Source: Desulfosarcina alkanivorans (GTDB lineage Bacteria > Desulfobacterota > Desulfobacteria > Desulfobacterales > Desulfosarcinaceae). Taken from it: a DNA stretch of 64,000 nt. Shown one piece after another: positions 33,153 to 42,944 of this stretch; positions within the stretch are counted from its first letter, which is position 1, and each line of letters begins with the position of its first letter. Made by a program: the position numbers and the translations under genes. The notes below the pieces were generated by a model, which did not search any database, had not been told where the DNA came from, and worked only from the letters and a program-made list of their open reading frames with translations. Location: positions 1,488,001 to 1,552,000 of the forward strand of contig NZ_AP021874.1 of assembly GCF_009688945.1 (NCBI RefSeq). The letters are read 5' to 3'.

Positions 33153-36100
33153 TCACCGGAGCGCATCGCGTATTTTCCGGGCCAGGTCGTTGAAACTGAA
33201 GGGCTTCTGGATGAAATGAACCCCTTCATCGAGCACGCCGTGGTGAACGATCACGTTGGCCGTGTATCCGGACATGAACAGGGTCTTGAGTTCGGGGCGG
33301 GCCGCGGCTGCCCGGTCGCGCAATTCCTTCCCGTTCATTCCCGGCATGATCACATCGGTCATCAGGAGATCCACGGACGCCTCGCCACCTTCCATAATTG
33401 CCAGCGCTTCCTCCGGGGTCCCCACAACCCGGACGGTGTAGCCGATCCGCTCGAGCATCGCCCGGGTCATGTTTCGCACCATTTCGTCATCCTCCACCAA
33501 CAGCATCGTTTCTGTACCGGTGGCCAGCGACGATTCCTCGGCAGGGGCATCCACCTCTCCCCGGTCTTCCAGCCTGGGCAGGTATATTTTGAAAGTGGTC
33601 CCCTGCCCCGGTTCACTGTAGGCATTGATGAATCCGCCCCCCTGCTTGACGATGCCGAAGATGGTCGCCAGTCCGAGACCGGTTCCCTTACCCACCTCCT
33701 TGGTGGTGAAAAAAGGCTCGAAGACATGGGAAAGCGTTTCGGAATCCATTCCGAAACCGTTGTCGCTTACCGACAATTGTACATAATCGCCCGGAATGAA
33801 TCCCAAAAGGTCACGGCAATAGGCGTCGTCCATGTGCGTATTGACTGTTTCGACGATCAACTGGCCGCCGTCCGGCATGGCATCACGGGCATTGACCGCC
33901 AGGTTGATGAGGATCTGCTCAAACTGCGTTGGATCGAATTTGACGGCCCAGAGTCCGTCTCCCGGGAAAAACTGAAGATCCACGTCCTCGCCGATCATCC
34001 GGGCCAGGGTGCTTTTGACCTCGCGGATCCGGTCGTTCAGGTCCAGCCGTCTGGGTGCAACCACCTGTTTTCGGGAAAAGGCCAGCAGTTGCGTCGTGAT
34101 GTCCCTGGAGTGCACGGCCGCTTTTTCGATTTCGATGAGATTATTAAGAAGTGGATCACCGGGAGTCATGTCGGCTTTCATCAGGTCCGCATATCCCAGA
34201 ATGACACCCAGCATATTGTTGAAGTCGTGGGCCACGCCGCCGGCCAGCCGGCCGATGGATTCCATTTTCTGGGACTGGAAGAGCTGGGATTCGAGTTTTG
34301 ATTTCTCCGCTTCGGCCTGTTTGCGCTCTGAAATATCCCGAACGAAGGCGACATGGAGTTCCTTGTCGCCGAAGTGGATACGGTTGGTTGAGACTTCCAC
34401 GGGAAAGTCCGTTCCGTCCCTGCGCCGATGGGTGGTCTCGAAGGTTCGGTTTCCGACCGCCTTCATCTCCTGCCATTTCGTGGACCATACGTCTTGCGGA
34501 AAACCGGGATCCACGTCCCAAAGCCGCATACCCAACAGCTCCTCCCGGGAGTAGCCGAGGGAACGGCAGGCCTGGTCGTTCACATAGGGAAAATTGCCCT
34601 CACGGTCCAGCCAGAAGACCGCATCCGAGGCCCGGTCGATGGAGAACTGGAACAGGCGCAGCGCTTCTTCCGCGCGTTTGCTTTCGGTGATGTCCCTGGC
34701 AAACAGGCAGCCGTACTCGTTGCCGCCGAATTCGACAAAATTGGCCGTTATTTCGACGGGAAACAGGGTTCCGTCCTTGCGTTGATGGCTGGTCTCAAAA
34801 GTGACAACCCGTTCCAGACGAATGCGATTCCAGCAATTGCGGCACAATTCGGCCGTAAACCCGGGGTCGATATCGTATCCACATTTCTGAAGCAGTTCTT
34901 CACGGGAATATCCCAGGGAACGGCAAGCCTGGTCGTTGACGTAGAAAAAATGACCGTCCGGGTCCATCCAGAAGCAGGCCAGAGAGGCCCGGTCGATGGC
35001 GAACTGGGTCAGCTCCAAAACCTGTTCAATCTGCTTTCGTTCCGAAATATCGGTGATGAAGGCACAGCTGTATGCCTGCCCGCCGAATTCAACGTAATTG
35101 GCAACGATCTCGACGGGAAAGGTCCGCCCGTCCTTTCGCCGATGAGTGGACTCGAAGGTGCGGACCCTGTCCCGAATCAGAAGGTTCCAGTAATTGGACC
35201 AGGCAGCGGCGTCGAACTCGGGATCGATATCCGGGACAGACATCTTCAGGAGTTCCTGTCGGTCGTATCCCAGAGACCGGCAAGCCTGATCATTGACGTA
35301 GAAAAAACGGCCGTCCTGCCGGATCCAGGTGCAGCCGATCGAGGCCCGATCAACGGTGAACTGGGTCAGCTCCAGATCCTTTTCGTACCGTTTTCGATCG
35401 GAGATATCCCGGGCGAACGCCACGTGCAGTTCCCTGTCGCCGACCCAGATATGCTTGGCTGAGATATCGACGGGAAAAAGACTGCCATCCTTTCGCCGGT
35501 GCAGGGTTTCAAGGTGCCGGGTGCCGATCTGGCCGTGCTGGTAGGCTTCCCACTCCGCATCCCAGCTTTCACGTGGAAAAACCGGATCGATGTCCCACAG
35601 GCGAAGGGTGAGCATTTCTTCCCGGGTGTAACCGAGGGCCCGGCAGGTCTGATGGTTGACGTAGGAAAAACCGCCATCCCCGTTGATCCAGAATATGGCG
35701 TCTGCCGCATGTTCGATGGTAAACTGAAACATCTGCAGGGCGACTTCGGCCTTTTTCCTCTCTGTGATGTCCCGTATGGCAGTGATGCGGGTTTCCTGAT
35801 CGTCGATCCGGGCATAACGGGCCCGAATCTCAACGGGAAAAACGGTGCCGTCCTTCCGTAACGCCAAATGCTCATAAGGATTCCCCTTGCCGTTGGCCAT
35901 GAATTCGGCAACACGCTCACGGTGCTCCGCAGCCACACAGTTCGCTACCGCTTTACCCAGCAATTCGTCGCGGGAATACCCCATCATTCGGGCCAGCTGA
36001 TCGTTGAAATCGACGAATACGCCGCCCCGCGTCAGGGCAATGCCTTCAAAAGCGGCGTCGGCCAGGATCCGGGACCGGTGTTCGCCGGCACCGGCGGGTG

Positions 36101-36506
36101 CCATGGTATCGCCGTCATCAACACGATCAAGAAGGCTGAGGAGAATCTGCAGCGGCGCCTCACCCTGCGTATCGATCCGGCAGGCGCGGAAGCAGCGCTC
36201 CTTGTGGCCGGGAAGTGTGAATGTGACCGAAGGCGTTTCACCACGCGGTTCGGCATCGGCCTCCAAAAGCGGAGCGAGCATGTCCTTCAGCGTCGATGCC
36301 GCCGTCGGCCGTGCGACCAACTCACCAAGCATACGCCCTTCGGCTTCCTGCGGGGAGCAACCCCAGGCACGGCAAAAGGAATGCGCGGCCCTGAGGATCC
36401 GAAGGTTCGCGTCTACAACCGCGGCAGGTTCCTGCATCGCATCGAGAATGCCGGCCGGCAGCGTCTGTTGCCGCTCCGGAGCTCCTCTTCTTCCCTGTTT
36501 GCGCAT
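33153..36506 (-). CDS. multi-PAS hybrid sensor histidine kinase with C-terminal receiver
   Basis: A 1117-residue sensor. After a diverged PAS-like N-terminus come five PAS/PAC modules of ~120 residues; the last four are similar to each other (FWINGDGGFSYVNHQTCR, FFYVNDQACRSLGYDRQ, and so on), suggesting tandem duplication. Then come the phospho-acceptor His760 in GGVAHDFNNML, the ATPase domain with NARDAMPDGG and GFGMDSETLSHVFEPFFTTK, and a receiver domain with phospho-Asp1051 in LLMTDVIMPGMNG. No transmembrane segment is seen, so it senses in the cytosol. The ATG at 36506 follows TTGGAG. No response-regulator gene adjoins it. The signal is unknown. Confidence 0.92.
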   Translation of the reverse strand: MRKQGRRGAPERQQTLPAGILDAMQEPAAVVDANLRILRAAHSFCRAWGCSPQEAEGRMLGELVARPTAASTLKDMLAPLLEADAEPRGETPSVTFTLPGHKERCFRACRIDTQGEAPLQILLSLLDRVDDGDTMAPAGAGEHRSRILADAAFEGIALTRGGVFVDFNDQLARMMGYSRDELLGKAVANCVAAEHRERVAEFMANGKGNPYEHLALRKDGTVFPVEIRARYARIDDQETRITAIRDITERKKAEVALQMFQFTIEHAADAIFWINGDGGFSYVNHQTCRALGYTREEMLTLRLWDIDPVFPRESWDAEWEAYQHGQIGTRHLETLHRRKDGSLFPVDISAKHIWVGDRELHVAFARDISDRKRYEKDLELTQFTVDRASIGCTWIRQDGRFFYVNDQACRSLGYDRQELLKMSVPDIDPEFDAAAWSNYWNLLIRDRVRTFESTHRRKDGRTFPVEIVANYVEFGGQAYSCAFITDISERKQIEQVLELTQFAIDRASLACFWMDPDGHFFYVNDQACRSLGYSREELLQKCGYDIDPGFTAELCRNCWNRIRLERVVTFETSHQRKDGTLFPVEITANFVEFGGNEYGCLFARDITESKRAEEALRLFQFSIDRASDAVFWLDREGNFPYVNDQACRSLGYSREELLGMRLWDVDPGFPQDVWSTKWQEMKAVGNRTFETTHRRRDGTDFPVEVSTNRIHFGDKELHVAFVRDISERKQAEAEKSKLESQLFQSQKMESIGRLAGGVAHDFNNMLGVILGYADLMKADMTPGDPLLNNLIEIEKAAVHSRDITTQLLAFSRKQVVAPRRLDLNDRIREVKSTLARMIGEDVDLQFFPGDGLWAVKFDPTQFEQILINLAVNARDAMPDGGQLIVETVNTHMDDAYCRDLLGFIPGDYVQLSVSDNGFGMDSETLSHVFEPFFTTKEVGKGTGLGLATIFGIVKQGGGFINAYSEPGQGTTFKIYLPRLEDRGEVDAPAEESSLATGTETMLLVEDDEMVRNMTRAMLERIGYTVRVVGTPEEALAIMEGGEASVDLLMTDVIMPGMNGKELRDRAAAARPELKTLFMSGYTANVIVHHGVLDEGVHFIQKPFSFNDLARKIRDALR

Positions 36507-36935
36507 TGCCAACTCCAAAAACGTGTTCCTGAAATCAAAAAACGGCAGTTGGGGGGCAGGCTTCTCACTTAGAATGAGGCCAAAAAAGGATCTGGTAAGT
36601 CAGAGACAGTTTAAGAATAACATATAGTTAACGAATATGCAATGTTACGCCGCCTTGACCTGCACCCGACACGCCCGGCGTCTTCCGTTTTGCAATAGCG
36701 TCGGCGGTTTGAAGGATTGGATCAAAAGCATGCCGGGATGCCATTCGGCAATGGCCTCTTGCATTCTCCACCACCGCGGCGGTATAAAACCGATAGTCGG
36801 CCGGACGGCAACCTGGGGCCCTTTCAGGCAACAGGCTCTCCAATACCCATCCAGTGCCCGCCCGGCATTGGCAGATCAATGGGAAACTGATGGCGCATCT
36901 ACCGTGTCTGAACGACAAGTCAGAACGATCGCGAC
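36507..36935. other. 429-base divergent gap between the sensor kinase and a membrane protein gene
   Basis: The first 130 bases are AT-rich, with TAAGAATAACATATAGTTAACG near 36611, and could hold promoters. An open frame at 36637-36939 lacks a ribosome site and family features, and I do not call it. Nothing else is recognised. Confidence 0.4.
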
Positions 36936-37859
36936 ATGACACATGAAAAAAAACAAAAATTAATAAAATCATCCATCGGCGTTTTGATTTCGATTCTGCT
37001 TTTCTTTACTTCGGGACTGACGCTTCCGGTTATTGACGCGACGACGGATGATTACTTTCATGAATCCATCACTAAAGTCGGGGTCGCTTATGCGACCGTC
37101 AGGGTTCTCAACGCGTCCGTCTCCATTGTAAAAGAATCGAGCCTGCAGCTGGAACCGGCGGGGGTTGGGGTATCATTGGCCGTGGGACAGGCCCTGGATC
37201 CGATTGATGATATGACGGAGCGGTTGTCCGGCGTGCTGGTTACGGCGATTACATCGCTGGGGGTTCAGAAACTGGCCTATGAAATCAGTGTATCGCTGGC
37301 GCCTCCCGTTCTTTCGGTTTGCCTGCTGGCCCTGTCTGTCCTGATCTGGTTTGACAATGGGAAGTTGGCATCCCTTCAGAATTTGACGATGCGGATTCTG
37401 TTTTTAATTCTGATTGTTCGTTTTTGCCTGCCACTGTCGTCGGTGGCAAACGGGTTTGTGCATCAACATTACTTCGTTGATCAAATCTCAGCCGCGAATA
37501 ATGAACTGGCAGTCGGCTCCGTTGAACTTGACAAATTAAAAGATTTCTCGCTCCCGGAAATCGATGGCGTTATCGGAACCATCGAGAATAGCGCCTCGTT
37601 TCTGAATCGAAAATCAATCGCGCTCAAGAATGCCCTTGTGGATACCGTCAGCAATATGGGAGCGACCATCGAGAACCTCCTGACGCTTACCTTTCTTTAC
37701 GTTGGGTTTTTTCTGATTCAGATTGTTATTTTGCCATTGCTCTCATTCTGGTTGCTTGTAAAAACGGTCAATGCGCTGTTTGCCGTGAACGCGCCCGTCA
37801 TTCTGAACAGTTCCCGGCCATCAGGCAAAGCCTCGCAGCAAAGCGTCAACGCCAAATGA
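36936..37859 (+). CDS. integral membrane protein, unknown function
   Basis: A 307-residue protein with an N-terminal hydrophobic segment (SIGVLISILLFFTSGLTLPV), further membrane segments near residues 125-145 and 150-170, a long extracytoplasmic-looking stretch (about 175-245), and a last membrane helix (LTFLYVGFFLIQIVILPLLS). No family is recognised. Base composition is more AT-rich than the neighbours. It overlaps the next gene by four bases (ATGA), so the two membrane proteins are probably made together. Confidence 0.7.
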   Translation: MTHEKKQKLIKSSIGVLISILLFFTSGLTLPVIDATTDDYFHESITKVGVAYATVRVLNASVSIVKESSLQLEPAGVGVSLAVGQALDPIDDMTERLSGVLVTAITSLGVQKLAYEISVSLAPPVLSVCLLALSVLIWFDNGKLASLQNLTMRILFLILIVRFCLPLSSVANGFVHQHYFVDQISAANNELAVGSVELDKLKDFSLPEIDGVIGTIENSASFLNRKSIALKNALVDTVSNMGATIENLLTLTFLYVGFFLIQIVILPLLSFWLLVKTVNALFAVNAPVILNSSRPSGKASQQSVNAK

Positions 37860-38233
37860 GCATGATCGATAGATTACACGGCATCGCCAGGGCGGTCCGG
37901 ATGCTTCGCCTGCCGTCAATCGTTGTCGGATGGCTCAGCCTGGCATCATTGGTCGTCACCATCTTTATTCTGGCGCCGCACCAGGGAGACCGATTCATTA
38001 TCCCCGGCCTTGTCGGACTGCTCTGGGCGGTGAGCACCTATGCCTTCATCGTGACATTTGCAACGGTTCCCGCTAAACCCGGCAGGGCACCGGGAATCTT
38101 CAGCCGGCTGAAGCAAAAAATCCAACGCGGCTGGTATTGGCTCATCAGCGTTATTTTTCTGATCACGACAGTGATTGTCATCGGTTTAACGGTTCGAATG
38201 GTTTCCATCTGGCTGAGAGAATACGGCGGGTAG
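37856..38233 (+). CDS. small membrane protein, unknown function
   Basis: A 125-residue protein with three hydrophobic segments (about residues 18-38, 50-70 and 95-118), translationally coupled to the upstream membrane protein by an ATGA overlap. No family recognised. The hydrophobicity pattern and coupling support a real gene. Confidence 0.7.
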   Translation: MSMIDRLHGIARAVRMLRLPSIVVGWLSLASLVVTIFILAPHQGDRFIIPGLVGLLWAVSTYAFIVTFATVPAKPGRAPGIFSRLKQKIQRGWYWLISVIFLITTVIVIGLTVRMVSIWLREYGG

Positions 38234-38326
38234 CCGGCCAGTGCGGCAGCATCGCGTCGGGAAACCCGCCACCGGCCACCGTTGCAGGCAGAAATTTGAA
38301 CGTTAACCCTCCTTATGGAAATGGGT

Positions 38327-39670
38327 ATGTCATTCGATCATCTTGGCCTGCGGAGTGAACTGCTCGAGGCAGTGAAAGCAAAAGGGTACACCGCCCCCAC
38401 CCCCATTCAGTCCCGGGCCGTTCCCGTCATTCTCGGCGGACGGGACATCCTGGCACGCGCCCAGACCGGAACGGGAAAAACAGACGCATTCGCCCTCCCA
38501 CTGGTCGAAATCCTGAGCCGTGAAAACATTAGCGCGCGGCACCCCCGCGCACTGGTCCTGGCCCCCACGCGGGAACTGGCGCTTCAGGTGGGGGAGACCA
38601 TCAAGGATTATGCAAGGCGCGTTTCCATGAGATGCACGGTGGTTCACGGGGGGGGTCGCATCAATCCGCAGATCGATCGACTCAGGCGCGGCATCGATAT
38701 CCTGGTGGCCACACCGGGCCGCCTGCTGGACCTGTCCGGCCAGCGGCATCTCGATCTCTCCCGGATCGGTTTTCTGGTTTTTGACGAAGCGGACCGAATG
38801 CTGGATCTGGGCTTCAGCGAAGCGATCGCCGAAATTCTCGATCTCGTCCCCATTCGACGCCGGACCATGCTCTTTTCCGCCACCTACACCCCATCGATTA
38901 GGAATCTGGCCGCAGTCATGCTCAAGGAACCTCAGGAAATAGAGGCAACGCCCAGCCTGACAGCAGCAGAATCGGTGGTCCAGAAGGTTCACCTGGTGAA
39001 CCGCGCCAACAAGTGCGCGCTGCTGGTCCACCTGCTCACGAAAGGCAACTGGGACCGCATCCTGGTCTTCACCCGTACCCGCCATGGCGCCAACAAACTC
39101 ACCGAGAAGCTGTCCGCGCAGGGAATCGTTGCGGCGGCAATGCACGGCGACAAGAGCCAGTCTTCCCGGACACGGACCCTCCAGCAGTTCAAAGAGGGCC
39201 GGATCCGGGTTCTCGTGGCAACGGATGTGGCCGCGCGGGGTCTGGATATCAGCAACCTGCCCCATGTGGTCAATTACGATATGCCGGGCACTCCCGAGGA
39301 TTATGTTCACCGCATCGGCCGCACCGGCCGTGCCGGGGTCAGGGGCATTGCCGTTTCCCTGGTCAGCCCCGATGAAAAACGACATCTTCAGGCCATCGAA
39401 AAACTGCTGGAGCAGAAAATTCCTGTGGAAACGGTGGACGGCTATACCGAGGACAGCGATGTTCCGGATTACGTTCTCTTTCGCCCTGGCAGTCTGGCCA
39501 GTCATAAAAAGGCCGACAGGGACCTAAAGGAGATGGTCCTCAAGAGAAATGCGAGAAAACAGGAATCCAAATCCAGGACCGCAGGCAAAAAAAGGAAGTC
39601 CTTAAAAAAACCGGCCCGGCCAGGATTCCCGCGACCACCGAAACCAGGCAAACCCAAAAGGAGAAAATAG
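38327..39670 (+). CDS. rhlE: DEAD-box ATP-dependent RNA helicase, RhlE type
   Basis: A 447-residue helicase with all core motifs: Q motif PTPIQ, motif I AQTGTGKT, Ia PTRELA, GG, TPGR, motif II VFDEADRMLD, motif III FSATYT, motif V RGLDI and motif VI HRIGRTGRAG. A basic, lysine-rich tail of about 60 residues ends in KPGKPKRRK. It remodels RNA in ribosome assembly and mRNA decay. The start could be ATG 38315 or 38327; MSFDHLGL at 38327 matches RhlE N-termini. The next gene follows three bases later. Confidence 0.93.
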   Translation: MSFDHLGLRSELLEAVKAKGYTAPTPIQSRAVPVILGGRDILARAQTGTGKTDAFALPLVEILSRENISARHPRALVLAPTRELALQVGETIKDYARRVSMRCTVVHGGGRINPQIDRLRRGIDILVATPGRLLDLSGQRHLDLSRIGFLVFDEADRMLDLGFSEAIAEILDLVPIRRRTMLFSATYTPSIRNLAAVMLKEPQEIEATPSLTAAESVVQKVHLVNRANKCALLVHLLTKGNWDRILVFTRTRHGANKLTEKLSAQGIVAAAMHGDKSQSSRTRTLQQFKEGRIRVLVATDVAARGLDISNLPHVVNYDMPGTPEDYVHRIGRTGRAGVRGIAVSLVSPDEKRHLQAIEKLLEQKIPVETVDGYTEDSDVPDYVLFRPGSLASHKKADRDLKEMVLKRNARKQESKSRTAGKKRKSLKKPARPGFPRPPKPGKPKRRK

Positions 39671-39673
39671 GAA

Positions 39674-40381
39674 ATGGCTGAAGACAGGCAGACTATCGCT
39701 TCAGAAAAAGCAGCCATCGACATTGGCGGGCGGGACCAGGTGTCGGCAATTCTGTCGGGACCCGAACGTGCGTCCGAAATGAATCCAACCGGAGTCATCG
39801 TTGCCCATGGTGCCGGCAACGACATGCACAACCCGCTGATCGTTGCCGTCGCCGAGGGCCTTGCCGCTGCCGGCTCCGCCACCCTGAGGTTCAACTTTCC
39901 CTACAAGGAGAAGGGCAGAAAATCGCCTGATTCACAAAACAAACTGATCCATACCTGGCAATGTGTCTGCGAGTACTTTATGGGGAATCCAACATTTCCT
40001 GTCCGCCGGGTCATCGCCGCGGGAAAATCCATGGGCGGCCGGGTGGCATCGCAGATGGTGGCTGGCGCGCAGATGGACGCGGCGGCCCTGATATTTCTCG
40101 GCTATCCCCTGCACGCCCCGGGCAAGAAAAATCAGCTGCGCGATGCCCACCTCTATCAGATTAAAAAACCCATGCTGTTCTTTGCGGGGACAAAGGACCC
40201 CCTGTGCGATGTGGAAAAACTGAACAGCGTGCTGGCCAGATTGACATGCGACCATGACCTGGATATCATCGACGGCGGCAATCATTCACTCAAGCTGCCC
40301 AAATCATCGCCGCGTTCCGAGGCCGACGTACACCGGCAGGTCGTGGAGAAATGCGTGGGGTGGGTTGAACAGTTGGGATAA
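39674..40381 (+). CDS. alpha/beta hydrolase, KANL3/Tex30-like
   Basis: A 235-residue single-domain alpha/beta hydrolase: VIVAHGAGNDMHNP oxyanion region (~residues 37-50), nucleophile Ser in AAGKSMGGRVAS (~120), late Asp in GTKDPLCD and His in DGGNHSLKLP (~195). These features match the KANL3/Tex30-like family of putative dienelactone-hydrolase relatives. Substrate unknown. It follows rhlE by three bases and is likely co-transcribed. Confidence 0.85.
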   Translation: MAEDRQTIASEKAAIDIGGRDQVSAILSGPERASEMNPTGVIVAHGAGNDMHNPLIVAVAEGLAAAGSATLRFNFPYKEKGRKSPDSQNKLIHTWQCVCEYFMGNPTFPVRRVIAAGKSMGGRVASQMVAGAQMDAAALIFLGYPLHAPGKKNQLRDAHLYQIKKPMLFFAGTKDPLCDVEKLNSVLARLTCDHDLDIIDGGNHSLKLPKSSPRSEADVHRQVVEKCVGWVEQLG

Positions 40382-40446
40382 TCCAGCCACGTTATCGGTG
40401 GGTCCAGCGCCGTTTATAATTTCTCATCACAAAAATGAAGAGATAA

Positions 40447-40480
40447 TTTTGAATGTTGAATTTCTAATTTTGAATTAAGG
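40447..40480 (+). repeat. heptamer run (I)
   Basis: TTTTGAATGTTGAATTTCTAATTTTGAATTAAGG reads as TTTGAAT-GTTGAAT-TTCTAAT-TTTGAAT: four 7-base units in phase between the hydrolase gene and the next gene. It is of the same type as the runs in the catabolic cluster but outside it. Confidence 0.65.
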
Positions 40481-40549
40481 CATTACAATCGTTTATAATT
40501 TTCAAACCTGAAGTAAACGTCGGGGATAAAATGATCGGCGAGGAGAAAA

Positions 40550-40957
40550 ATGCGCGTCCTTTTCTGGTACTGTGACACGTTTGCATGGAATCCGGCCATG
40601 AAAACACTTGATGACGCCCCGGATGCGCCACCCAGTAGCCATGAGCAGGCCGTGGTCGCCTTCATCCATGTGGAACCCGGGGATGTGGAAAACGGCAGTT
40701 CAGCGGAGACCAAACTGGTGAAAAATGCCAAATGGCTGGCCCGGAAATGGGAAACGAAGCAAATCGTCCTGCACTCGTTCACCCACCTGGGTGAGGAAAA
40801 AGCCGACCCGGCCGAGGCCAAACTGCTGATTGACCGCGTACAGGCGAGGCTGGAAAAAGCGGATTACGGCCCAGTTCAGACACCATACGGCTATTTCAAC
40901 GATCTGTCGATCCAGGCCCCGGGGCATCCGTTGGCCAGGATCTTTAAAGAATTTTGA
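40550..40957 (+). CDS. free-standing archaeal-type threonyl-tRNA synthetase editing domain
   Basis: A 135-residue protein matching the N-terminal editing domain of archaeal ThrRS (a D-aminoacyl-tRNA-deacylase-like fold). It shows MRVLFWYCDTF at the start, a central VVAFIHVEPGD strand, QIVLHSFTHLGEEKADP and a C-terminal TPYGYFNDLSIQAPGHPLARI, which correspond to the archaeal APFGWYK...GHPLSE block. No synthetase domain is attached. It probably hydrolyses mischarged Ser-tRNA(Thr) or D-aminoacyl-tRNA in trans. Placement in a bacterium is uncommon and suggests transfer. AGGAG lies upstream of the ATG. Confidence 0.8.
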   Translation: MRVLFWYCDTFAWNPAMKTLDDAPDAPPSSHEQAVVAFIHVEPGDVENGSSAETKLVKNAKWLARKWETKQIVLHSFTHLGEEKADPAEAKLLIDRVQARLEKADYGPVQTPYGYFNDLSIQAPGHPLARIFKEF

Positions 40958-40976
40958 CGGATTCGTAAGCGGGTTG

Positions 40977-41720
40977 CTACCACAGCCAGCCCATCCCGGC
41001 ATATCTCACCATCAGGGCAATGGCCAGATTGGTCAGGCCGTGAATCAGAATGCAGACCCACATGCTGCCGCTTTTGTGGTACAGCCAGGTGGTAAACAGA
41101 AAATAGAAAATCGCGGACGGATACTCGTATGCCTGGTGGCCGGCGGCAAAAACGAGGGTGGTCCCGGCCACGGCAAAGGTGCTCAGGGGCAGTGCCGCTG
41201 CCGGGGCAGGATGCTGCTCCAGCGTATCCAGGATCGACCCCACCAGCCCTTTATCCTGTCGCTGCGCCCCGGCCTGGTGCAGCCACCCCATCACGTACAC
41301 CCGCATGAGCAGCTCTTCGAAGATCGCCACCAGAACCACCGAGTTGACCAGTTTCATGCAAAAATAGAAAGTTGAAAAGGCCTCCCGGTCACCGGCAGCC
41401 ATGACATCGGTCATGCCGGCTGCCGCCAGCAGATAAAACGGTCCCACCCAGCACAGCAGGGCCACCGGAAGGGCCAGCAGGGCGATGAAGCCATGGATGG
41501 CGTTGAGGGGTCCGAATCGGTAGTGTTTGCCAAACCAGAGCAAAACGGCGCCTGTGGCCAGAAACTTGAATCCCTGAGCCACATCCATCGATAGCATCGT
41601 TTCGGGTATGCTGGAAAAGGCGACGTAGACCGCATAGGGGGACAGATAAAGCAGCAGCAGTGCTTGAAAGCGCTTGTGTTCAGGTAACAGCTGATAGGCG
41701 CCTGTTGAATTTACAGCCAT
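40977..41720 (-). CDS. CPBP-family intramembrane metalloprotease
   Basis: A 247-residue membrane protein with about six hydrophobic segments and the three ABI/CPBP motifs: EELLMR (EExxxR), FAAGHQAYEY (FxxxH) and HGLTNLA (HxxxN/D). Bacterial members process prenylated or membrane substrates or give bacteriocin self-immunity. The ATG at 41720 has AGGAAA ten bases upstream; the frame extends to a TTG at 41759 without a ribosome site. It is convergent with the editing-domain gene. Confidence 0.85.
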   Translation of the reverse strand: MAVNSTGAYQLLPEHKRFQALLLLYLSPYAVYVAFSSIPETMLSMDVAQGFKFLATGAVLLWFGKHYRFGPLNAIHGFIALLALPVALLCWVGPFYLLAAAGMTDVMAAGDREAFSTFYFCMKLVNSVVLVAIFEELLMRVYVMGWLHQAGAQRQDKGLVGSILDTLEQHPAPAAALPLSTFAVAGTTLVFAAGHQAYEYPSAIFYFLFTTWLYHKSGSMWVCILIHGLTNLAIALMVRYAGMGWLW

Positions 41721-41801
41721 GGGTATGGATGGTTTCCTGTTTATGAGAAAAGACAGCAAAACTATGATAAAAATGTCATCCGATCAACCGTTTTTCCCTG
41801 A

Positions 41802-42041
41802 GGCGCTTATGTTATCATTCACGAAAAAGCGGGATCCCACATTGACATTCATCCGTCTGTGGACGGCAACGGTCGCATGGGGCGGCTCTGGCAAACCCGC
41901 TTGCTGATGGAATATCATCCCATCTTTGAATTTCTGCCGGTGGAGGATTTTGAATCAAAGAACAGTTGTCAAAGAGCAAATACAACGATTTATAGAAAAT
42001 CTTGGTTTGGTTTTTCTCAAAACGAGTCAAGCCGTCGATAA
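41802..42041 (+). pseudogene. Fic-domain remnant
   Basis: The frame open from 41802 encodes IHPSVDGNGRMGRLWQTRLL (41847-41906), the HPxxDGNGRxGR catalytic motif of Fic AMP-transferases, followed by MEYHPIFEFLPVED as in Fic C-termini. The usual N-terminal ~150 residues are missing: upstream is a stop at 41799-41801 and unrelated sequence. After 41950 the Fic-like sequence ends, while another frame (41944-42063) stays open with QIQRFIENLGLVFLKTS..., perhaps the frameshifted tail. A broken toxin/AMPylator gene. Confidence 0.75.
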
Positions 42042-42063
42042 TTACCTGAAAATGGCAGCGTAA

Positions 42064-42944
42064 GTTTTTACGGGTCCATCAAATTTAAATAGTTTTCTTT
42101 AAATATTTGTTTTCCTATTTGATTATAATCTTTCCGTATAAAAATTGGTAGAATTACATATTCTTCCCGTTTAATATTTTCGGGGTTCGAAATTTTCCCA
42201 CAAAATTGTGTATCAACTGTCTGCTTTTCGTCACCTTGGATTTCCTTTTATAGTTATTCGGCCCAAGCAATCAATTTTCCCGGAGTTTCGCAAATTGCAT
42301 CAATGGCATGGGTATAAGGAGGGCGCCGGCAGCCTTCTTTTGGTCCTCGGCGCCGTAGAAAATATCGCCACCATCGGAATCGCTTATCGGGTCAACGCAC
42401 GGATGAAGTTAGTTGAGGAAGTCCCTTTCCCGATGGTCTGTCATAGCCTTTTCCATAAGCCGGTTTTCATCATGCGCCTCAAATTTAACGGAATATGTTT
42501 TATACTTTTTCTCCGGAAATATTAACTTTTTTACCGTTCCAAACAAGTTTTTTTTTGCGATCACATTACCTTCATTTTTTGGCATTTATTTTGCTTTTTA
42601 CCTATCGCGAAACCAAAATACAGAGGACTGGATTAGCCGTTTTATTAAAATCTCCAATCCTATGAAAAAGCTCATCTTTCTTAGAAAGAAATGAATTGCC
42701 AGAATTTATTTTAAATTACAAGAATTATGGTTCTTAACCAGCATGAAAGGAGAAAAAATGCGTCGAAAAGCAATAATTTTAAAATATAAAAAGCTGGATG
42801 GAGAAAAAAATAAAACTATGCTTTTTACCAACTTTAACGATCCAACGGTCAGGTGGATCGGTATGATAAACGCAAAAATTTGCAATGCCACCAATTTCTA
42901 GTAAAGGAATACACCATGATTAATGGATTTTCTATTAAACCCGT
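42064..42944. other. AT-rich region without a confident gene
   Basis: About 880 bases clearly poorer in GC than the rest of the window. Open frames such as 42208-42525 start with rare codons, lack ribosome sites and show no family features. A minus-strand frame (42706-42894) is equally unconvincing. Together with the Fic remnant it looks like decayed foreign DNA. Confidence 0.5.

Noticed and set aside
41802-42041. A functional Fic protein
   Set aside because: Only the catalytic motif and a short C-terminal part remain, with a stop directly upstream and a frame change downstream.
42208-42525. Open frame of 105 codons in the AT-rich region
   Set aside because: GTG start without ribosome site, no recognisable domain and composition like non-coding DNA.
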